Part shown: piece by piece, positions 27,812-37,458 of the stretch
How positions within the stretch are numbered: position 1 is the stretch's first letter
How the letters are laid out: every line of letters begins with the position of its first letter
NCBI RefSeq assembly: GCF_003428165.1
Contig: NZ_QLIQ01000007.1
Coordinates: forward strand, 38,383 to 102,382
Source: Cysteiniphilum litorale
GTDB taxonomy: Bacteria; Pseudomonadota; Gammaproteobacteria; Francisellales; Francisellaceae
Length of the DNA: 64,000 bases
Direction: 5' to 3'
Notes under the pieces: model-generated
The model's database searches: none
What the model was told of the DNA's origin: nothing
What the model saw: only the letters and a program-made list of their open reading frames with translations
Program-made: the position numbers and the translations under genes

Positions 27812-28927
27812 ATGAAAAAATTAAGTTTAATAATTGCTAGCAGCTTTATGTTATCAACAACAGCTTTTGCAACAAAAAATGTCATACCTAATGATGTTGC
27901 GAAAGCAGTTACACACGTCAACGATGTAAGCTTTTCAGATCAAGAAGGTACTGAAAACATTCAACAACTTAAAAAATTAGTGCAAAATGCCAAAGCAAAC
28001 AACTATATTGCTGCCGTTGTCAATACTGCCAATTTAGTTTCAATAACAGCACCACAATATAATGCTTTTAACACATCTCAAGATCTACATAACATGTCAG
28101 ATAATCTTGCTGCTTTTTCCAACGCGTTAAAAGCAGTTGTTAATAATTATCCGATGCTTGACAAGATGGATCAGGCGCTAACACAAGCATACACTGAGCT
28201 ACAGGCAGCTTGGGACCATCGTGTTACCTTCCTAAATGGTGAATCAGGGGAGCACAAAGCCTATGAGTTTAATTACTTATTAAATTACCTGACTGTTAAC
28301 GGCGTTAATGTTTTGCAAAAAGGCAAAAGCATTGATGAAACCAAAGACTTTTATGTCAAGCTAAACACTCTAGCTTATAGCATTCCAACAGATGCCTTTA
28401 ATAGCTATTATCAAGCTCGTGATATGGCAGTTGAAGCAGTTTATTCTATCAATAAAAACATGGTTGTTTCTGCTTTGCAGAACGTACAAAGTAACGCAAA
28501 AGTTCAAAAGCTATCTGAAGCAACTAACGATATTGATATTGCTATTAATGATTTCCTAAATTTAAGCTACAGCTTTAAGTTTTTGGGCAAGACCATTGAG
28601 ATTAAATTAATTCCTGATCAAGTAAAAGATATGGTACACAATGCCCTGCAGAAATCTGGCTTTAATGACACTAAAAATGCGCTGAACTTTCTTTTAATCT
28701 CAACAGCCGAAGGTCAAAAAAATATTCCATTAGCATCAGATTACAATAACATTAAAGACACTCAGGACAATAACGTGTTTGCACGCTTAATGGTTACCTT
28801 ATCAACGATGCTTTCACAAAACATAAATAACAATATGCAAGATCCCCAGTTCCATATCACCGACGAGCAAGCTTATTATGTAATCACCTATCAACTTGCC
28901 GAACTAGTTAATAAGAATCTCGTGTAA
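27812..28927 (+). CDS. Unrecognised exported helical protein
   Basis: 371 residues with a clear signal peptide (cut likely after TAFA, residue 20) and a strong GGAG site 6 nt upstream. The mature protein is soluble, cysteine-free and mostly helical, with Asn/Gln/Ala-rich segments such as NTANLVSITAPQYNAF and LAAFSNALKAVVNNYPML. No transmembrane helix, lipobox or catalytic motif is visible. I do not recognise the family. It stands alone between bamC (divergent) and an MFS gene, probably with its own promoter. Likely periplasmic or secreted. Confidence 0.7.
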   Translation: MKKLSLIIASSFMLSTTAFATKNVIPNDVAKAVTHVNDVSFSDQEGTENIQQLKKLVQNAKANNYIAAVVNTANLVSITAPQYNAFNTSQDLHNMSDNLAAFSNALKAVVNNYPMLDKMDQALTQAYTELQAAWDHRVTFLNGESGEHKAYEFNYLLNYLTVNGVNVLQKGKSIDETKDFYVKLNTLAYSIPTDAFNSYYQARDMAVEAVYSINKNMVVSALQNVQSNAKVQKLSEATNDIDIAINDFLNLSYSFKFLGKTIEIKLIPDQVKDMVHNALQKSGFNDTKNALNFLLISTAEGQKNIPLASDYNNIKDTQDNNVFARLMVTLSTMLSQNINNNMQDPQFHITDEQAYYVITYQLAELVNKNLV

Positions 28928-29032
28928 GCAACAACATTTAATGAAAACTTAAAACACTCTTCGACATTTGATCTGTTTTTCAGTATAAAAGGCACATTAA
29001 AAAAATGAAAAAAATGCGCTAGCGATAAACTT

Positions 29033-30283
29033 ATGATCAGACAACGAAATATACTTGCCGCTTGGATTTGCTTTCTTGGCGGCTTTTTTGTGCTCTATCA
29101 ATTCCTGCTGCAAGGCTCAACCAGTTTAATGGTGCCAACATTAATGCGTGATTTATGCATTAACCTCACTGAAATCGGCTTTTTATCTTCTGCTTTTTTT
29201 TACCCTTATATTCTTTTGCAAATTCCCTCTGGCTTTATCATTGATAAAATTGGACCTAAGAAAACCTTATTTATTGGCGCACTTATCTTAGGTCTAAGCA
29301 CATTAGGTTTTGCTTTTTCTGAAGGCTTTGCCACTGCGAATATCTCGCGGATTATCATGGGTATTGCAAGCGCACCAGGCGTTGCATGTGCGATGTATCT
29401 TGCTGCACGCTGGTTTCCCAAGAGATTCACTATTGTCGCAGGTCTGATTGAAATGATGGGCATGCTAGGCGGTGCTGCTGGCGATTACTTTCTAGAACAT
29501 GCGATAAATGGTTATGGTTGGCGAACCGCGATGATTATCTGCGCTGTTATTGGTTTAGTGCTTGCTGCCTTGATTTTAATTTTCGTCAAGGGAAATACGC
29601 ATGAATGCTGTGAATCACAAAAACAAGACAACTGTCAAACACATACCTTAAAGCATTTTGTGACATTATTGAAGAATAGTGACGTATGGCGTTATAGCTT
29701 ATTTGGCGGCTTGATTTTCACCATTATCAGCGCCTTTGCCTCTCTTTGGAGTATTGGCTTTATCCAAGTGCTTTACCCTGAGCAAAGCAGTCATGCATCA
29801 CATGCTACCGCACTGATTTTTATTGGTGCGGCATTTGGGGCGGCATCTAGTGGTTGGCTTGCTAATAAAATTCGCTGTATTCATGTTATGCAACTATTTA
29901 GCGTGCTCGCACTGATTAGCTTTATTATCATTTTATATATCGCAATTCCTTTTTATCTTGGCAATATTTTGCTTTTTCTACTTGGCTTTGGTTCTGGTGC
30001 TTATATTCTACCCTTTGCCTCGATTGAGAAACTATCTCATCCTGATGCTCAAGGTATGGCAATGGGCTTTACCAACATGGTCATTATTGGACTAGGTGGT
30101 CCGATACTGCAACCTTTAATCGGTTGGATTTTAAGCTGGTATCAATCAGCTTATCAGTGTAACGCTAACACCTTAGGTGGATTTCAAACGGCACTATTGC
30201 CTATCTTAATTGGGCTAATTATTGCCGTGATCTTAAGCTTTATTCCTGCAAAGTCGGCAAACGTTTGCAATACGTCTCTTTAA
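29033..30283 (+). CDS. Major facilitator superfamily transporter (A)
   Basis: 416 residues with about 12 hydrophobic helices. The loop between helices 2 and 3 carries the MFS motif GFIIDKIGPKKT; the N-terminus (GGFFVLYQFLLQGSTSLM) and other stretches recall the phagosomal transporter-type (Pht/Fpt) MFS families of Legionella and Francisella, which import amino acids or related nutrients. Substrate cannot be read from sequence. The last 44 nt overlap the end of the convergent MFS gene on the other strand. Confidence 0.85.
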   Translation: MIRQRNILAAWICFLGGFFVLYQFLLQGSTSLMVPTLMRDLCINLTEIGFLSSAFFYPYILLQIPSGFIIDKIGPKKTLFIGALILGLSTLGFAFSEGFATANISRIIMGIASAPGVACAMYLAARWFPKRFTIVAGLIEMMGMLGGAAGDYFLEHAINGYGWRTAMIICAVIGLVLAALILIFVKGNTHECCESQKQDNCQTHTLKHFVTLLKNSDVWRYSLFGGLIFTIISAFASLWSIGFIQVLYPEQSSHASHATALIFIGAAFGAASSGWLANKIRCIHVMQLFSVLALISFIIILYIAIPFYLGNILLFLLGFGSGAYILPFASIEKLSHPDAQGMAMGFTNMVIIGLGGPILQPLIGWILSWYQSAYQCNANTLGGFQTALLPILIGLIIAVILSFIPAKSANVCNTSL

Positions 30284-31529
30284 TTGTTAATAACCCAATA
30301 ACAAACGCAATGGCAAAAAACACAGTGCAACCAATAGTAAGTGCGACCTGATAACCATGAACACTGATATTCTCGCCACTCATAGCAAACTGATTAAGCA
30401 CGATGCCTGTGACGTTTTGCGCAGCCCAAGCCCCTAATAGCACAAACATATTATTAAACCCCACAGCAGTTGCCGTTAATGAGGCGGGAACATTCTCAAT
30501 CATAATGGCAAAAGATAAGGTTTGCGCACCTGCTGCAACCCCAAGCAAAAACATTAAAATTGAAAATATCACATAGCTATCAATCGCTAGCCAATTAAGT
30601 AGCAAACTAATAACGACACCAAATACAGCGCAGCCTAAAAGCACGTGTTTGCGCCTACCTAATCTATCTGATAGTAGTCCAACGAGTGGACTACCTAGAC
30701 CTAGCCCAAGCCAGACGAATGATACTGTACTTGCGGATATCGTTTGGCTAAAATAATGCTCCAAATAACCAACACCACTCATTGAACCAATGACTTCAAC
30801 CGCCGGATAAACAAAAAAAGCAAAGATCGCGATTAACCACACCTGTTTAATTTTAATTAACATCACAAGTTTTTGCTTAACTGTTAATGTACTCTTGGTA
30901 TTTAATTCTATCTTATCTACTTGACGTTTAGATTTATCTCTAACAAATAAAAAGAAAAACAACGCCAAAACACATCCGGCAATAAATACACCATGGAAGA
31001 TTAATCGCCAGTCATTATCGGTCACAACAAGCATTAGTACAAAAGGGGCACCCGCTAGAATAGGACCAATCATTCCAAGTATTTGCGTCATACCACCCAT
31101 AACACCTAAATGCTGATGCGGAAACCAATCGAGAATGATCTTAAACATCATCGCAAAAGCAAATGCAGATCCCAAGCCTATGGCAAAACGCCCAATCCAA
31201 GCGACAGCTGCTGTGGTTGCAAAGCTAAATAGCAAAGCACCAAGCGCGGTAACAATAATGGCAAAAGTACCAACCTTGCGCACGCCAAAATGATCAATGA
31301 GTATTCCTACCGGCAGTTGCATTAAAGAATATGCCAAAAAATACGCCGATGAAATACTGCTGACGGTTAATGCATCTAAATGAAGGTCATGGGCAAAAAC
31401 AGTATTCATCGAGCCAAATGAAGCACGACAAAAAAACTCATACAAAAAGAAAATACCCGCTAATGAGAAAAAGAACCAGCCCTTAAAAAGCTTACGTGAG
31501 AAAAGATTGGGTTGAACTAATGACGACAT
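30240..31529 (-). CDS. Major facilitator superfamily transporter (B)
   Basis: 429 residues, about 12 helices, with GILIDHFGVRKV in the first and GLLSDRLGRRKH in the second half as the duplicated MFS loop motif. The N-terminus (SLAGIFFLYEFFCRASFGSM) resembles transporter A and Pht/Fpt-type carriers. It is convergent with transporter A, overlapping by 44 nt, and its 5' end faces rpoA2 from 108 nt away. Substrate unknown. Confidence 0.85.
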   Translation of the reverse strand: MSSLVQPNLFSRKLFKGWFFFSLAGIFFLYEFFCRASFGSMNTVFAHDLHLDALTVSSISSAYFLAYSLMQLPVGILIDHFGVRKVGTFAIIVTALGALLFSFATTAAVAWIGRFAIGLGSAFAFAMMFKIILDWFPHQHLGVMGGMTQILGMIGPILAGAPFVLMLVVTDNDWRLIFHGVFIAGCVLALFFFLFVRDKSKRQVDKIELNTKSTLTVKQKLVMLIKIKQVWLIAIFAFFVYPAVEVIGSMSGVGYLEHYFSQTISASTVSFVWLGLGLGSPLVGLLSDRLGRRKHVLLGCAVFGVVISLLLNWLAIDSYVIFSILMFLLGVAAGAQTLSFAIMIENVPASLTATAVGFNNMFVLLGAWAAQNVTGIVLNQFAMSGENISVHGYQVALTIGCTVFFAIAFVIGLLTIKETYCKRLPTLQE

Positions 31530-31606
31530 GTGGTGATTTTTTAGATTTAAGGTGTCTTTAAATTACCACAGCTAACGATATAAAAAAATAAAATTAAATG
31601 AATTTA

Positions 31607-31627
31607 GGCTTCGACTAACGCTCAGCC
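31607..31627. repeat. Palindromic repeat, family 2 type A
   Basis: GGCTTCGACTAACGCTCAGCC, shown here as GGCTTCGAC-TAACGC-TCAGCC, with GGCT/AGCC ends. It begins 10 nt beyond the rpoA2 stop. Identical to a copy at 42032. It may act as a transcript-end hairpin for rpoA2, since an A/T-rich stretch follows on the minus strand. Confidence 0.7.
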
Positions 31628-31637
31628 AATGTTTGTT

Positions 31638-32591
31638 TTAGATCAACTCTTTTGGCCAATCATCAACGATAGTACCTAATGAGTAACCATAAGAAGAAAG
31701 CTTTTCTTTGATTTCATTTAACGATTTGCGTCCAAAGTTAGGTGTTTTCATCAGTTCAGACTCAGTGCGCTGCACTAATTCACCAATATAACGAATGTTC
31801 TCTGATTTTAAGCAATTTGCTGAACGCACTGTTAAATCCAACTCTTCGACTGTTTTCAATAAGAATGGATCGATTTGTGGTTCTTCCTCAACATATAGAC
31901 GCTCTGCCAACTCTGCTTCATCAACGATATTTGACATTTGTGTTTGAATTTTTTGTGCTGCCAAACTCAATGCCTCAGACGGTGTTAAACTACCATCTGT
32001 TTTGATCTCAAGGATTAATTTATCTAAGTCAGTTTTTTGGGCAACACGCGCATTTTCAACATTGTATGTGCAACTTACAATCGGTGAATAAGACGCATCT
32101 AACATAAACCAGCCATCAGCAAATGCTTGCTCTGCAGCAACATAACCGACACCTAAATTAATTTGCCCGTCGATTGATAGTTTTTCTTTACCTTCATATT
32201 GGCAAATATAAACATCAGGATTTAAGATCTCTAAGCCTTCAGAAACCGTTAAATCTGCCGCATAAATATCTTTTGCCTTACCTGAGAGTTTAATCGCAAT
32301 CTCAGCTGTTTTATGTTCAGGTGAAAGCTTAAACTCAATTGCTTGCAAATTAAGTAAAATCTCTTCAATTGTTTCAGCCGTTGGCAATTGAGCAGATAGA
32401 TCATCACCATCATTGAACTTAACACGTGTTAACGCAGCCCCTGCCAATGCATTAGCTAAAATCTGCTTTAATGAGAATCCAAGCGTGTAGCCAAAACCAC
32501 GCTCTAAAGGTTCTAAAATAATCTTTGCTTCTTTATCATTTTTCTCGAGATTATTCACTGTTGTCGGATGCAGCAAATGTTCTAATGCCAT
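31638..32591 (-). CDS. rpoA2: Second, divergent RNA polymerase alpha subunit
   Basis: 317 residues. The C-terminal domain is nearly canonical ([14 protein letters not shown] with the UP-element Arg, [30 protein letters not shown]). The N-terminal domain keeps [13 protein letters not shown] but has LKQ where E. coli has LRR (R44/R45), so the arginine needed for beta assembly in E. coli is Gln43, and much of the rest is divergent. It is not next to rpsK, rpsD or rplQ, so it is not the usual rpoA. From recall, it closely resembles Francisella alpha-2, including the LGTxxxxWPxxL end. Francisella RNA polymerase uses both alphas. Confidence 0.9.
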   Translation of the reverse strand: MALEHLLHPTTVNNLEKNDKEAKIILEPLERGFGYTLGFSLKQILANALAGAALTRVKFNDGDDLSAQLPTAETIEEILLNLQAIEFKLSPEHKTAEIAIKLSGKAKDIYAADLTVSEGLEILNPDVYICQYEGKEKLSIDGQINLGVGYVAAEQAFADGWFMLDASYSPIVSCTYNVENARVAQKTDLDKLILEIKTDGSLTPSEALSLAAQKIQTQMSNIVDEAELAERLYVEEEPQIDPFLLKTVEELDLTVRSANCLKSENIRYIGELVQRTESELMKTPNFGRKSLNEIKEKLSSYGYSLGTIVDDWPKELI

Positions 32592-32795
32592 CGTTTTATA
32601 TACCCTTTTGTTTATATATCTTACATCTCAATACCTTTTGATTACCTGACAAGTTCAAGCATCAATCAGCACGATTTGATAAATACAGATGTCGAAATTT
32701 TGCAGCATTCTATCAAATTTTTTCTAAAAAACCTAAAAGAAATTGACATTTGATCAAAACTTATTGCCACCTGCCAAGTATAACGGCTTCTCTCC

Positions 32796-32824
32796 TTGAC
32801 AGAGTTCGCATTGCAATCTAGCAT
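32796..32824 (+). promoter_or_regulatory. Sigma-70 promoter of the 2OG oxygenase gene
   Basis: TTGACA (32796-32801), a 17-nt spacer and TAGCAT (32819-32824), ending 38 nt before the oxygenase ATG. The -35 box is perfect and the -10 box matches four of six positions. Confidence 0.6.
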
Positions 32825-32862
32825 GCCAACGTCATATTAAATCAATAAAGCAGGTATTTTTA

Positions 32863-33708
32863 ATGGAAATTTTAAGTGTTGATTACTACGCAGATAATGC
32901 ACCAAAGCGCTTTACCGACTCGTTGAAACAAACAGGCTTTGGGGTACTGGAAATACATCCTATCGACTGGCAACTTATCGAAGATGTTTATAGTGAGTGG
33001 CGTGAGTTTATTAACTCAAAAGCCGCACATAATTACTATTACGATAAGAGAACCCAAGATGGTTACTTCCCAATGGATATCTCAGAAACAGCCAAGGGTG
33101 AGACCGCACGTGATATCAAACACTATTTCCATTTATATTTTCCAAATGGTCGCTATCCTAAAGAAGTCTCTAATAAAGCACGTGAGCTTTTTGACAAACT
33201 TTTTGAACTAGGTAAAACATTACTGCAATGGATCGATGATCATATGGATCCAGAGACTTCTAAGAAACTGCATATGCCATTAGTCGAAGCCTTATCATTT
33301 GATCGCACGTTGTTTCGCGTATTGCATTACCCTGCGATCAAAGGTGATGAGGAACCAGGCGCCATACGTGCTGCAGCGCATGAGGATATTAATTTAATCA
33401 CCCTTTTACCCGTTGCCTCTTCACCTGGCTTAGAAGTGTACTCACATAAAGAAGATAAATGGTATGAAGTGCCTTGTAAACCGCAATCTATCATCATCAA
33501 CATTGGTGATATGCTGCAAGAAATGACCAACTTTGAATACATTGCTACCAAGCATCGCGTGGTCAAACCTGAAGGTGAAGCACAAGGCGTTGATCGCATG
33601 TCAACACCTTGTTTTATGCATGCTAAAGCTGATGTTTATTTATCAGACAAATACCCAACAGCTGATGTCTTCTTGGATGAGCGCTTGATTGAACTTGGGG
33701 TTAAATAG
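32863..33708 (+). CDS. 2-oxoglutarate/Fe(II)-dependent oxygenase, isopenicillin N synthase-like
   Basis: 281 residues of the IPNS-like oxygenase family. The iron ligands are visible as H173-x-D175 in AAHEDINLITLL and H231 in TKHRVV; R245-M-S247 is the expected 2-oxoglutarate or substrate carboxylate-binding RxS. A DIOX_N-type N-terminal part starts after residue 5. Substrate unknown; related genes occur in Francisella and Legionella as I recall. It has its own promoter and a PAP2 phosphatase gene 22 nt downstream. Confidence 0.85.
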   Translation: MEILSVDYYADNAPKRFTDSLKQTGFGVLEIHPIDWQLIEDVYSEWREFINSKAAHNYYYDKRTQDGYFPMDISETAKGETARDIKHYFHLYFPNGRYPKEVSNKARELFDKLFELGKTLLQWIDDHMDPETSKKLHMPLVEALSFDRTLFRVLHYPAIKGDEEPGAIRAAAHEDINLITLLPVASSPGLEVYSHKEDKWYEVPCKPQSIIINIGDMLQEMTNFEYIATKHRVVKPEGEAQGVDRMSTPCFMHAKADVYLSDKYPTADVFLDERLIELGVK

Positions 33709-33730
33709 CTTCATAAGGAATTAACTCAAC

Positions 33731-34360
33731 ATGACCAATAACTTCAAAAAACTTATAAAAATCACCCTAATCTATGGCATTGTTACGTTGATCATATGTG
33801 CAATAAGTTATATCTATTTTGATCGTTTACTCGTGACATCAATTAGTGAACAGCTGCAGCATAATATCTTAATTAAACTCTCAAATATTCTCTCTTTTAT
33901 TTTTGACCCTAATAACTGGTTTGTTCTTTTCATCATTCTTGTGATTATCTGTATATGGCAAAAAACACGCGACAAACTCAATCCACGTTTATTGGCATGG
34001 ACCATGAGTTTGTTTATCTCTATTGCTGCTGCAACAGTACTAAAACTAACGCTGGCACGCTATCGTCCTGAGCTATTCTTACAAGAGGGTTTATATGGCT
34101 TTCACTGGTTGTCACACAAGCGCTTATTCAATAGCTTCCCATCAGGGCATGCCACGCTTGGATTTGCAGGATTACTAGGCTTGGCTTATTTAGTACAAAA
34201 TAAGAAATTTACGGTGCTATGCATCATCATCGCACTTATTATCACCATTAGCCGAATTTTAAGCTCAGAGCATTATCTAAGTGATGTGTTGGCTGGCGTT
34301 TATATCGGGGTCTTTAGCTATCTTTGGGCAAAAGCACTTTGCTATAGGAAATCATCATAG
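33731..34360 (+). CDS. PAP2-family membrane phosphatase
   Basis: 209 residues, about six membrane helices, with the three phosphatase motifs: K105-x6-R112-P113 (KLTLARYRP), PSGH (137-140) and R175-x5-H181-x3-D185 (SRILSSEHYLSD). This family includes undecaprenyl pyrophosphate, phosphatidylglycerophosphate and lipid A phosphatases (LpxE/LpxF), and the substrate cannot be told from sequence alone. Probably cotranscribed with the oxygenase. Confidence 0.85.
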   Translation: MTNNFKKLIKITLIYGIVTLIICAISYIYFDRLLVTSISEQLQHNILIKLSNILSFIFDPNNWFVLFIILVIICIWQKTRDKLNPRLLAWTMSLFISIAAATVLKLTLARYRPELFLQEGLYGFHWLSHKRLFNSFPSGHATLGFAGLLGLAYLVQNKKFTVLCIIIALIITISRILSSEHYLSDVLAGVYIGVFSYLWAKALCYRKSS

Positions 34361-34566
34361 CCACAAAAATACAAAATATATGGATAAACGAATAATCAGG
34401 GAATGCTTTAGAAATGGGGTAAATATTGCTGATCGAAATATGAAAACAGTTGAGGAGAGGAAAAACATCTTCGACCAGCTGTTTTGTAGTGTAAGCTTTT
34501 AAACTTAACTCAAACTTAATGGTTTTGTTTTTTTGATTTTTTATGATGGGCGTATACAATACACCA

Positions 34567-35184
34567 TTACGAGTTGCTTTCTCTTGCGTGTAAAACATTA
34601 ATCACATCCTGCAGAGATAACTCTTTTTCTCTTAGCAATACGAGCAAATGAAAGATCAAATCAGCACTTTCATTTTTAAGCTCATCTAGATCATTCTTCA
34701 TTGCGGCAATTACGGTTTCAACACCTTCTTCACCGACCTTTTGCGCAATACGCGACACACCACTCTTAAAAAGACTCGTGACATAACTATTTTGTGGTTT
34801 ATCCTTTTTACGCTGTTTGATGGTGTTTTCTAGACGAGTCAATACGCCATATGGATGATCATAGGTTTTATCAAAGCAGCTCTCGCTACCCTTGTGACAT
34901 GTCGGCCCCACAGCATCAACTAGCGCAACAAGACTATCTCCATCACAATCTACAGCGATATCAATAAGCTTCAAAACATTGCCACTTGTTTCACCTTTTT
35001 GCCACAGCCTTTGTTTACTGCGACTGTAAAAGGTTACAAAGCCAGTAATCATCGTCTGTGATAAGGCCTCTTCATTCATGAATCCTAACATCAGCACCTT
35101 GCCAGAGGTGCGACATTGCACAACAACAGGCACCAAGTGATTCATTTTCTGCCAGTCAATTTTGTTTAAAATAAGATTATCCAC
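34567..35184 (-). CDS. hisIE: HisIE bifunctional phosphoribosyl-AMP cyclohydrolase / phosphoribosyl-ATP pyrophosphatase
   Basis: 205 residues. N-terminal HisI cyclohydrolase (about 1-110) with MLGFMNEEAL, SRSKQRLWQKGETSGN and zinc-site motifs DCDGDS and GPTCHKGSESCF; C-terminal HisE pyrophosphatase (about 115-205) with GEEGVETVIAA and ESADLIFHLLVLL. Carries out steps 2 and 3 of histidine synthesis. Last gene of hisGDCBHAFI, 8 nt after hisF. Confidence 0.96.
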   Translation of the reverse strand: MDNLILNKIDWQKMNHLVPVVVQCRTSGKVLMLGFMNEEALSQTMITGFVTFYSRSKQRLWQKGETSGNVLKLIDIAVDCDGDSLVALVDAVGPTCHKGSESCFDKTYDHPYGVLTRLENTIKQRKKDKPQNSYVTSLFKSGVSRIAQKVGEEGVETVIAAMKNDLDELKNESADLIFHLLVLLREKELSLQDVINVLHARESNS

Positions 35185-35192
35185 ATTTATCC

Positions 35193-35966
35193 TTAATTCG
35201 ACATTCTAATGGTTTGACCATGTGTTTTGAGATAGGCTTTAAGCTCACGAATTTCAATACTACCACTATGAAAAACGCTTGCTGCAAGTGCGCCTGATAC
35301 CCGTGTTTTTTGAAATACTTCATTGAAATGCTTCATTTCCCCGGCACCCCCTGATGCGATTACAGGGATATTAACCATGTGTGAAATTGCTGCCAAATGC
35401 GCAATATCATAGCCATTTTTAACCCCATCTTGTTGCATGCAGTTCACGACAATCTCACCGGCACCTCGCTTGGCAACTTCCTTTACCCAATCTTTGGTGC
35501 TACGTGTGGTTTTTAGCGTTTTTTCAACATCACCTGTATATTGACAGACAACATACTCACCATCCATCTCATTGCTATCAACACCCACAACAACACATTG
35601 CTGACCAAAGGCATCGACTAATTCATCAATAAGCTCTGGACGCTCTAACGCAGGCGAATTAATCGATATTTTATCCGCTCCAGCATTCAAAATAATGCGC
35701 GCTTGGTCAACACTACGAATGCCACCTGCGACACAAAATGGAATATTAATCGCTTTGGCAATATCTGTTACCCATTTAGGTGACACACCCTGCTTACGCG
35801 TGCTTGCAGCAATATCGTAAAAAACCAATTCATCGGCTCCTTGCTCACTATAGTGCTTGGCTAGTGTAACAATATCACCGACAATGCGATGATTCTGAAA
35901 TTTCACGCCCTTTACTACTTGATCATTTAATACATCCAAGCATGGAATAATGCGTTTTGTTAGCAT
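35193..35966 (-). CDS. hisF: Imidazole glycerol phosphate synthase, cyclase subunit
   Basis: 257-residue TIM barrel using ammonia from HisH to form IGP and AICAR. Signature residues: D11 in IIPCLDV and the second catalytic Asp in [11 protein letters not shown]; phosphate loops CVAGGIRS and IASGGAGE. Overlaps hisA by 7 nt. Confidence 0.97.
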   Translation of the reverse strand: MLTKRIIPCLDVLNDQVVKGVKFQNHRIVGDIVTLAKHYSEQGADELVFYDIAASTRKQGVSPKWVTDIAKAINIPFCVAGGIRSVDQARIILNAGADKISINSPALERPELIDELVDAFGQQCVVVGVDSNEMDGEYVVCQYTGDVEKTLKTTRSTKDWVKEVAKRGAGEIVVNCMQQDGVKNGYDIAHLAAISHMVNIPVIASGGAGEMKHFNEVFQKTRVSGALAASVFHSGSIEIRELKAYLKTHGQTIRMSN

Positions 35967-36685
35967 GCTAGAGCCTCATTTAAGCTAAATTTATTTTCAT
36001 AAAGCGCGCGTCCGACGATTACATTCTGCACCTTGGTCTTTTTGAGATTGTGCAAATCAGCCAAAGCACCAATACCACCAGATGCTTGAAAGGAAATGTT
36101 TGGATATTTAGCTACCAAGTCTTGATAAAGTTGTGTGTTAGCGCCTTGTAACATGCCATCTTTGCTAATGTCGGTACATAGCACATGCTCTAAACCATAT
36201 ACTAGATAATAGTCAATAACATTATATAGACTTTGATCACTGGTATTAACCCAGCCATGTGTTGCAACCATCGGTGTGCCATTAACGATATTAACATCAA
36301 GTGCTAATACAATTTTATCTGCACCAAAGCGCTCAATAAAGCGCACCGTTTGGTCATAATCTTTTACAGCAATACTGCCTAATACCACACGATCAACACC
36401 AATTGACAATAGGTTATCGATCGTTTCCTCATCCTTAATGCCGCCGCCAACCTGCATGATTGATGTCGTACTATTGCGAATACGGTTGATCACATCAAGC
36501 TGCTTGAGTTTACCTTGTTTCGCACCATCCAAATCAACAACATGCAAATAGCTAGCACCACTTTGTTGATAATTCATTGCCATATCTTCAGGTGTAACCG
36601 TATATTGGGTAATGGCATTAAAATCACCTTTTTGTAAACGCACACACTGTCCATTGATTAAGTCTATTGCGGGGATAATGTTCAT
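35960..36685 (-). CDS. hisA: ProFAR isomerase
   Basis: 241-residue TIM-barrel Amadori isomerase, step 4 of histidine synthesis. Catalytic Asp in [15 protein letters not shown] (D8) and in TDISKDGML; phosphate loops VGGGIKD and ASGGIGA. Its ATG overlaps the hisH stop (ATGA), and its end overlaps hisF, giving tight coupling. Confidence 0.97.
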   Translation of the reverse strand: MNIIPAIDLINGQCVRLQKGDFNAITQYTVTPEDMAMNYQQSGASYLHVVDLDGAKQGKLKQLDVINRIRNSTTSIMQVGGGIKDEETIDNLLSIGVDRVVLGSIAVKDYDQTVRFIERFGADKIVLALDVNIVNGTPMVATHGWVNTSDQSLYNVIDYYLVYGLEHVLCTDISKDGMLQGANTQLYQDLVAKYPNISFQASGGIGALADLHNLKKTKVQNVIVGRALYENKFSLNEALAC

Positions 36686-37458
36686 TTGCTCCCCTTGTCT
36701 ATTTTTCTTACCTTTGGGGCAGAAGTTTCAGCATCTGTTCCCCAAGTGTTTAACCAACGAATTGCTTCTTCTCCTGTAATTCCCAATCCTGTATCATTAA
36801 AATCTTTCATTGATTTTAAAGCCTCTTGTATCATTAAATTTTTCAGATTTTTTCTATCCATTGATAAGTTAATAAAATTTTTCAACAGTTGCTCACCCAC
36901 TTTACCTGATTTCTCTGGATGAAACTGCATACCATAAAAGTTATCTTTATTAACCACCGCACTAAAATGATTAATATAGTCGTTATATGCTACAGTAAAC
37001 GCTGTAGGCTCAGCATAAAAGCTGTGCACATAATAGACATAATCATCAGGATTAATCCCAGAAAACAAGGCATTGGTATTATGTGCTATATCATCAATCA
37101 ATAAACGATTCCAGCCCATATGTGGAATCAAGGCATCACTTGATTGAAACCTTTTAACGCTACCGGGGATGATTTTTAAACACTCAACCATGCCTTCTTC
37201 TGAGAACTCATGCAGCAACTGCATTCCTAAACAAATGCCTAATATCGGCTGTGTAAGCGTTGGAATCAGTTGATCTAATTGATGTGACTTTAATGCTTCC
37301 ATAGCCGTTTTAGCATGTCCAACACCTGGCAAGATCACATAATCCGCTGCTTGAATAACTTTATGATCATGCGTTAATACGACACTTTGTCCCAAGCGCT
37401 CTAACGCATATTGGATTGAGGCAAAGTTACTGCCACAACAATCAATAATTGCAATCAT
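36682..37458 (-). CDS. hisH: Imidazole glycerol phosphate synthase glutaminase subunit with extra C-terminal domain
   Basis: Class I glutaminase that supplies ammonia to HisF. Catalytic triad is complete: C76 in GICLGMQ, H180 and E182 in FHPEKSG. Known HisH proteins end near residue 200; this one is 258 residues, with about 58 extra residues that are helical (NLKNLMIQEALKSMKDF) then Trp-rich (GEEAIRWLNTWGTDAE). The tail recalls ends of small CopG/RHH-type antitoxins, an impression only. It overlaps hisA by 4 nt and hisB by 4 nt, so the extension is within an otherwise unbroken operon. Confidence 0.93.
   Translation of the reverse strand: MIAIIDCCGSNFASIQYALERLGQSVVLTHDHKVIQAADYVILPGVGHAKTAMEALKSHQLDQLIPTLTQPILGICLGMQLLHEFSEEGMVECLKIIPGSVKRFQSSDALIPHMGWNRLLIDDIAHNTNALFSGINPDDYVYYVHSFYAEPTAFTVAYNDYINHFSAVVNKDNFYGMQFHPEKSGKVGEQLLKNFINLSMDRKNLKNLMIQEALKSMKDFNDTGLGITGEEAIRWLNTWGTDAETSAPKVRKIDKGSK

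Noticed and set aside
34361..34566. Open frame after the PAP2 gene encoding about 40 further residues
   Set aside because: No start signal or family; A/T-rich spacer before the his operon end. The AAAACAG/CTGTTTT pair is too loose to call a terminator.
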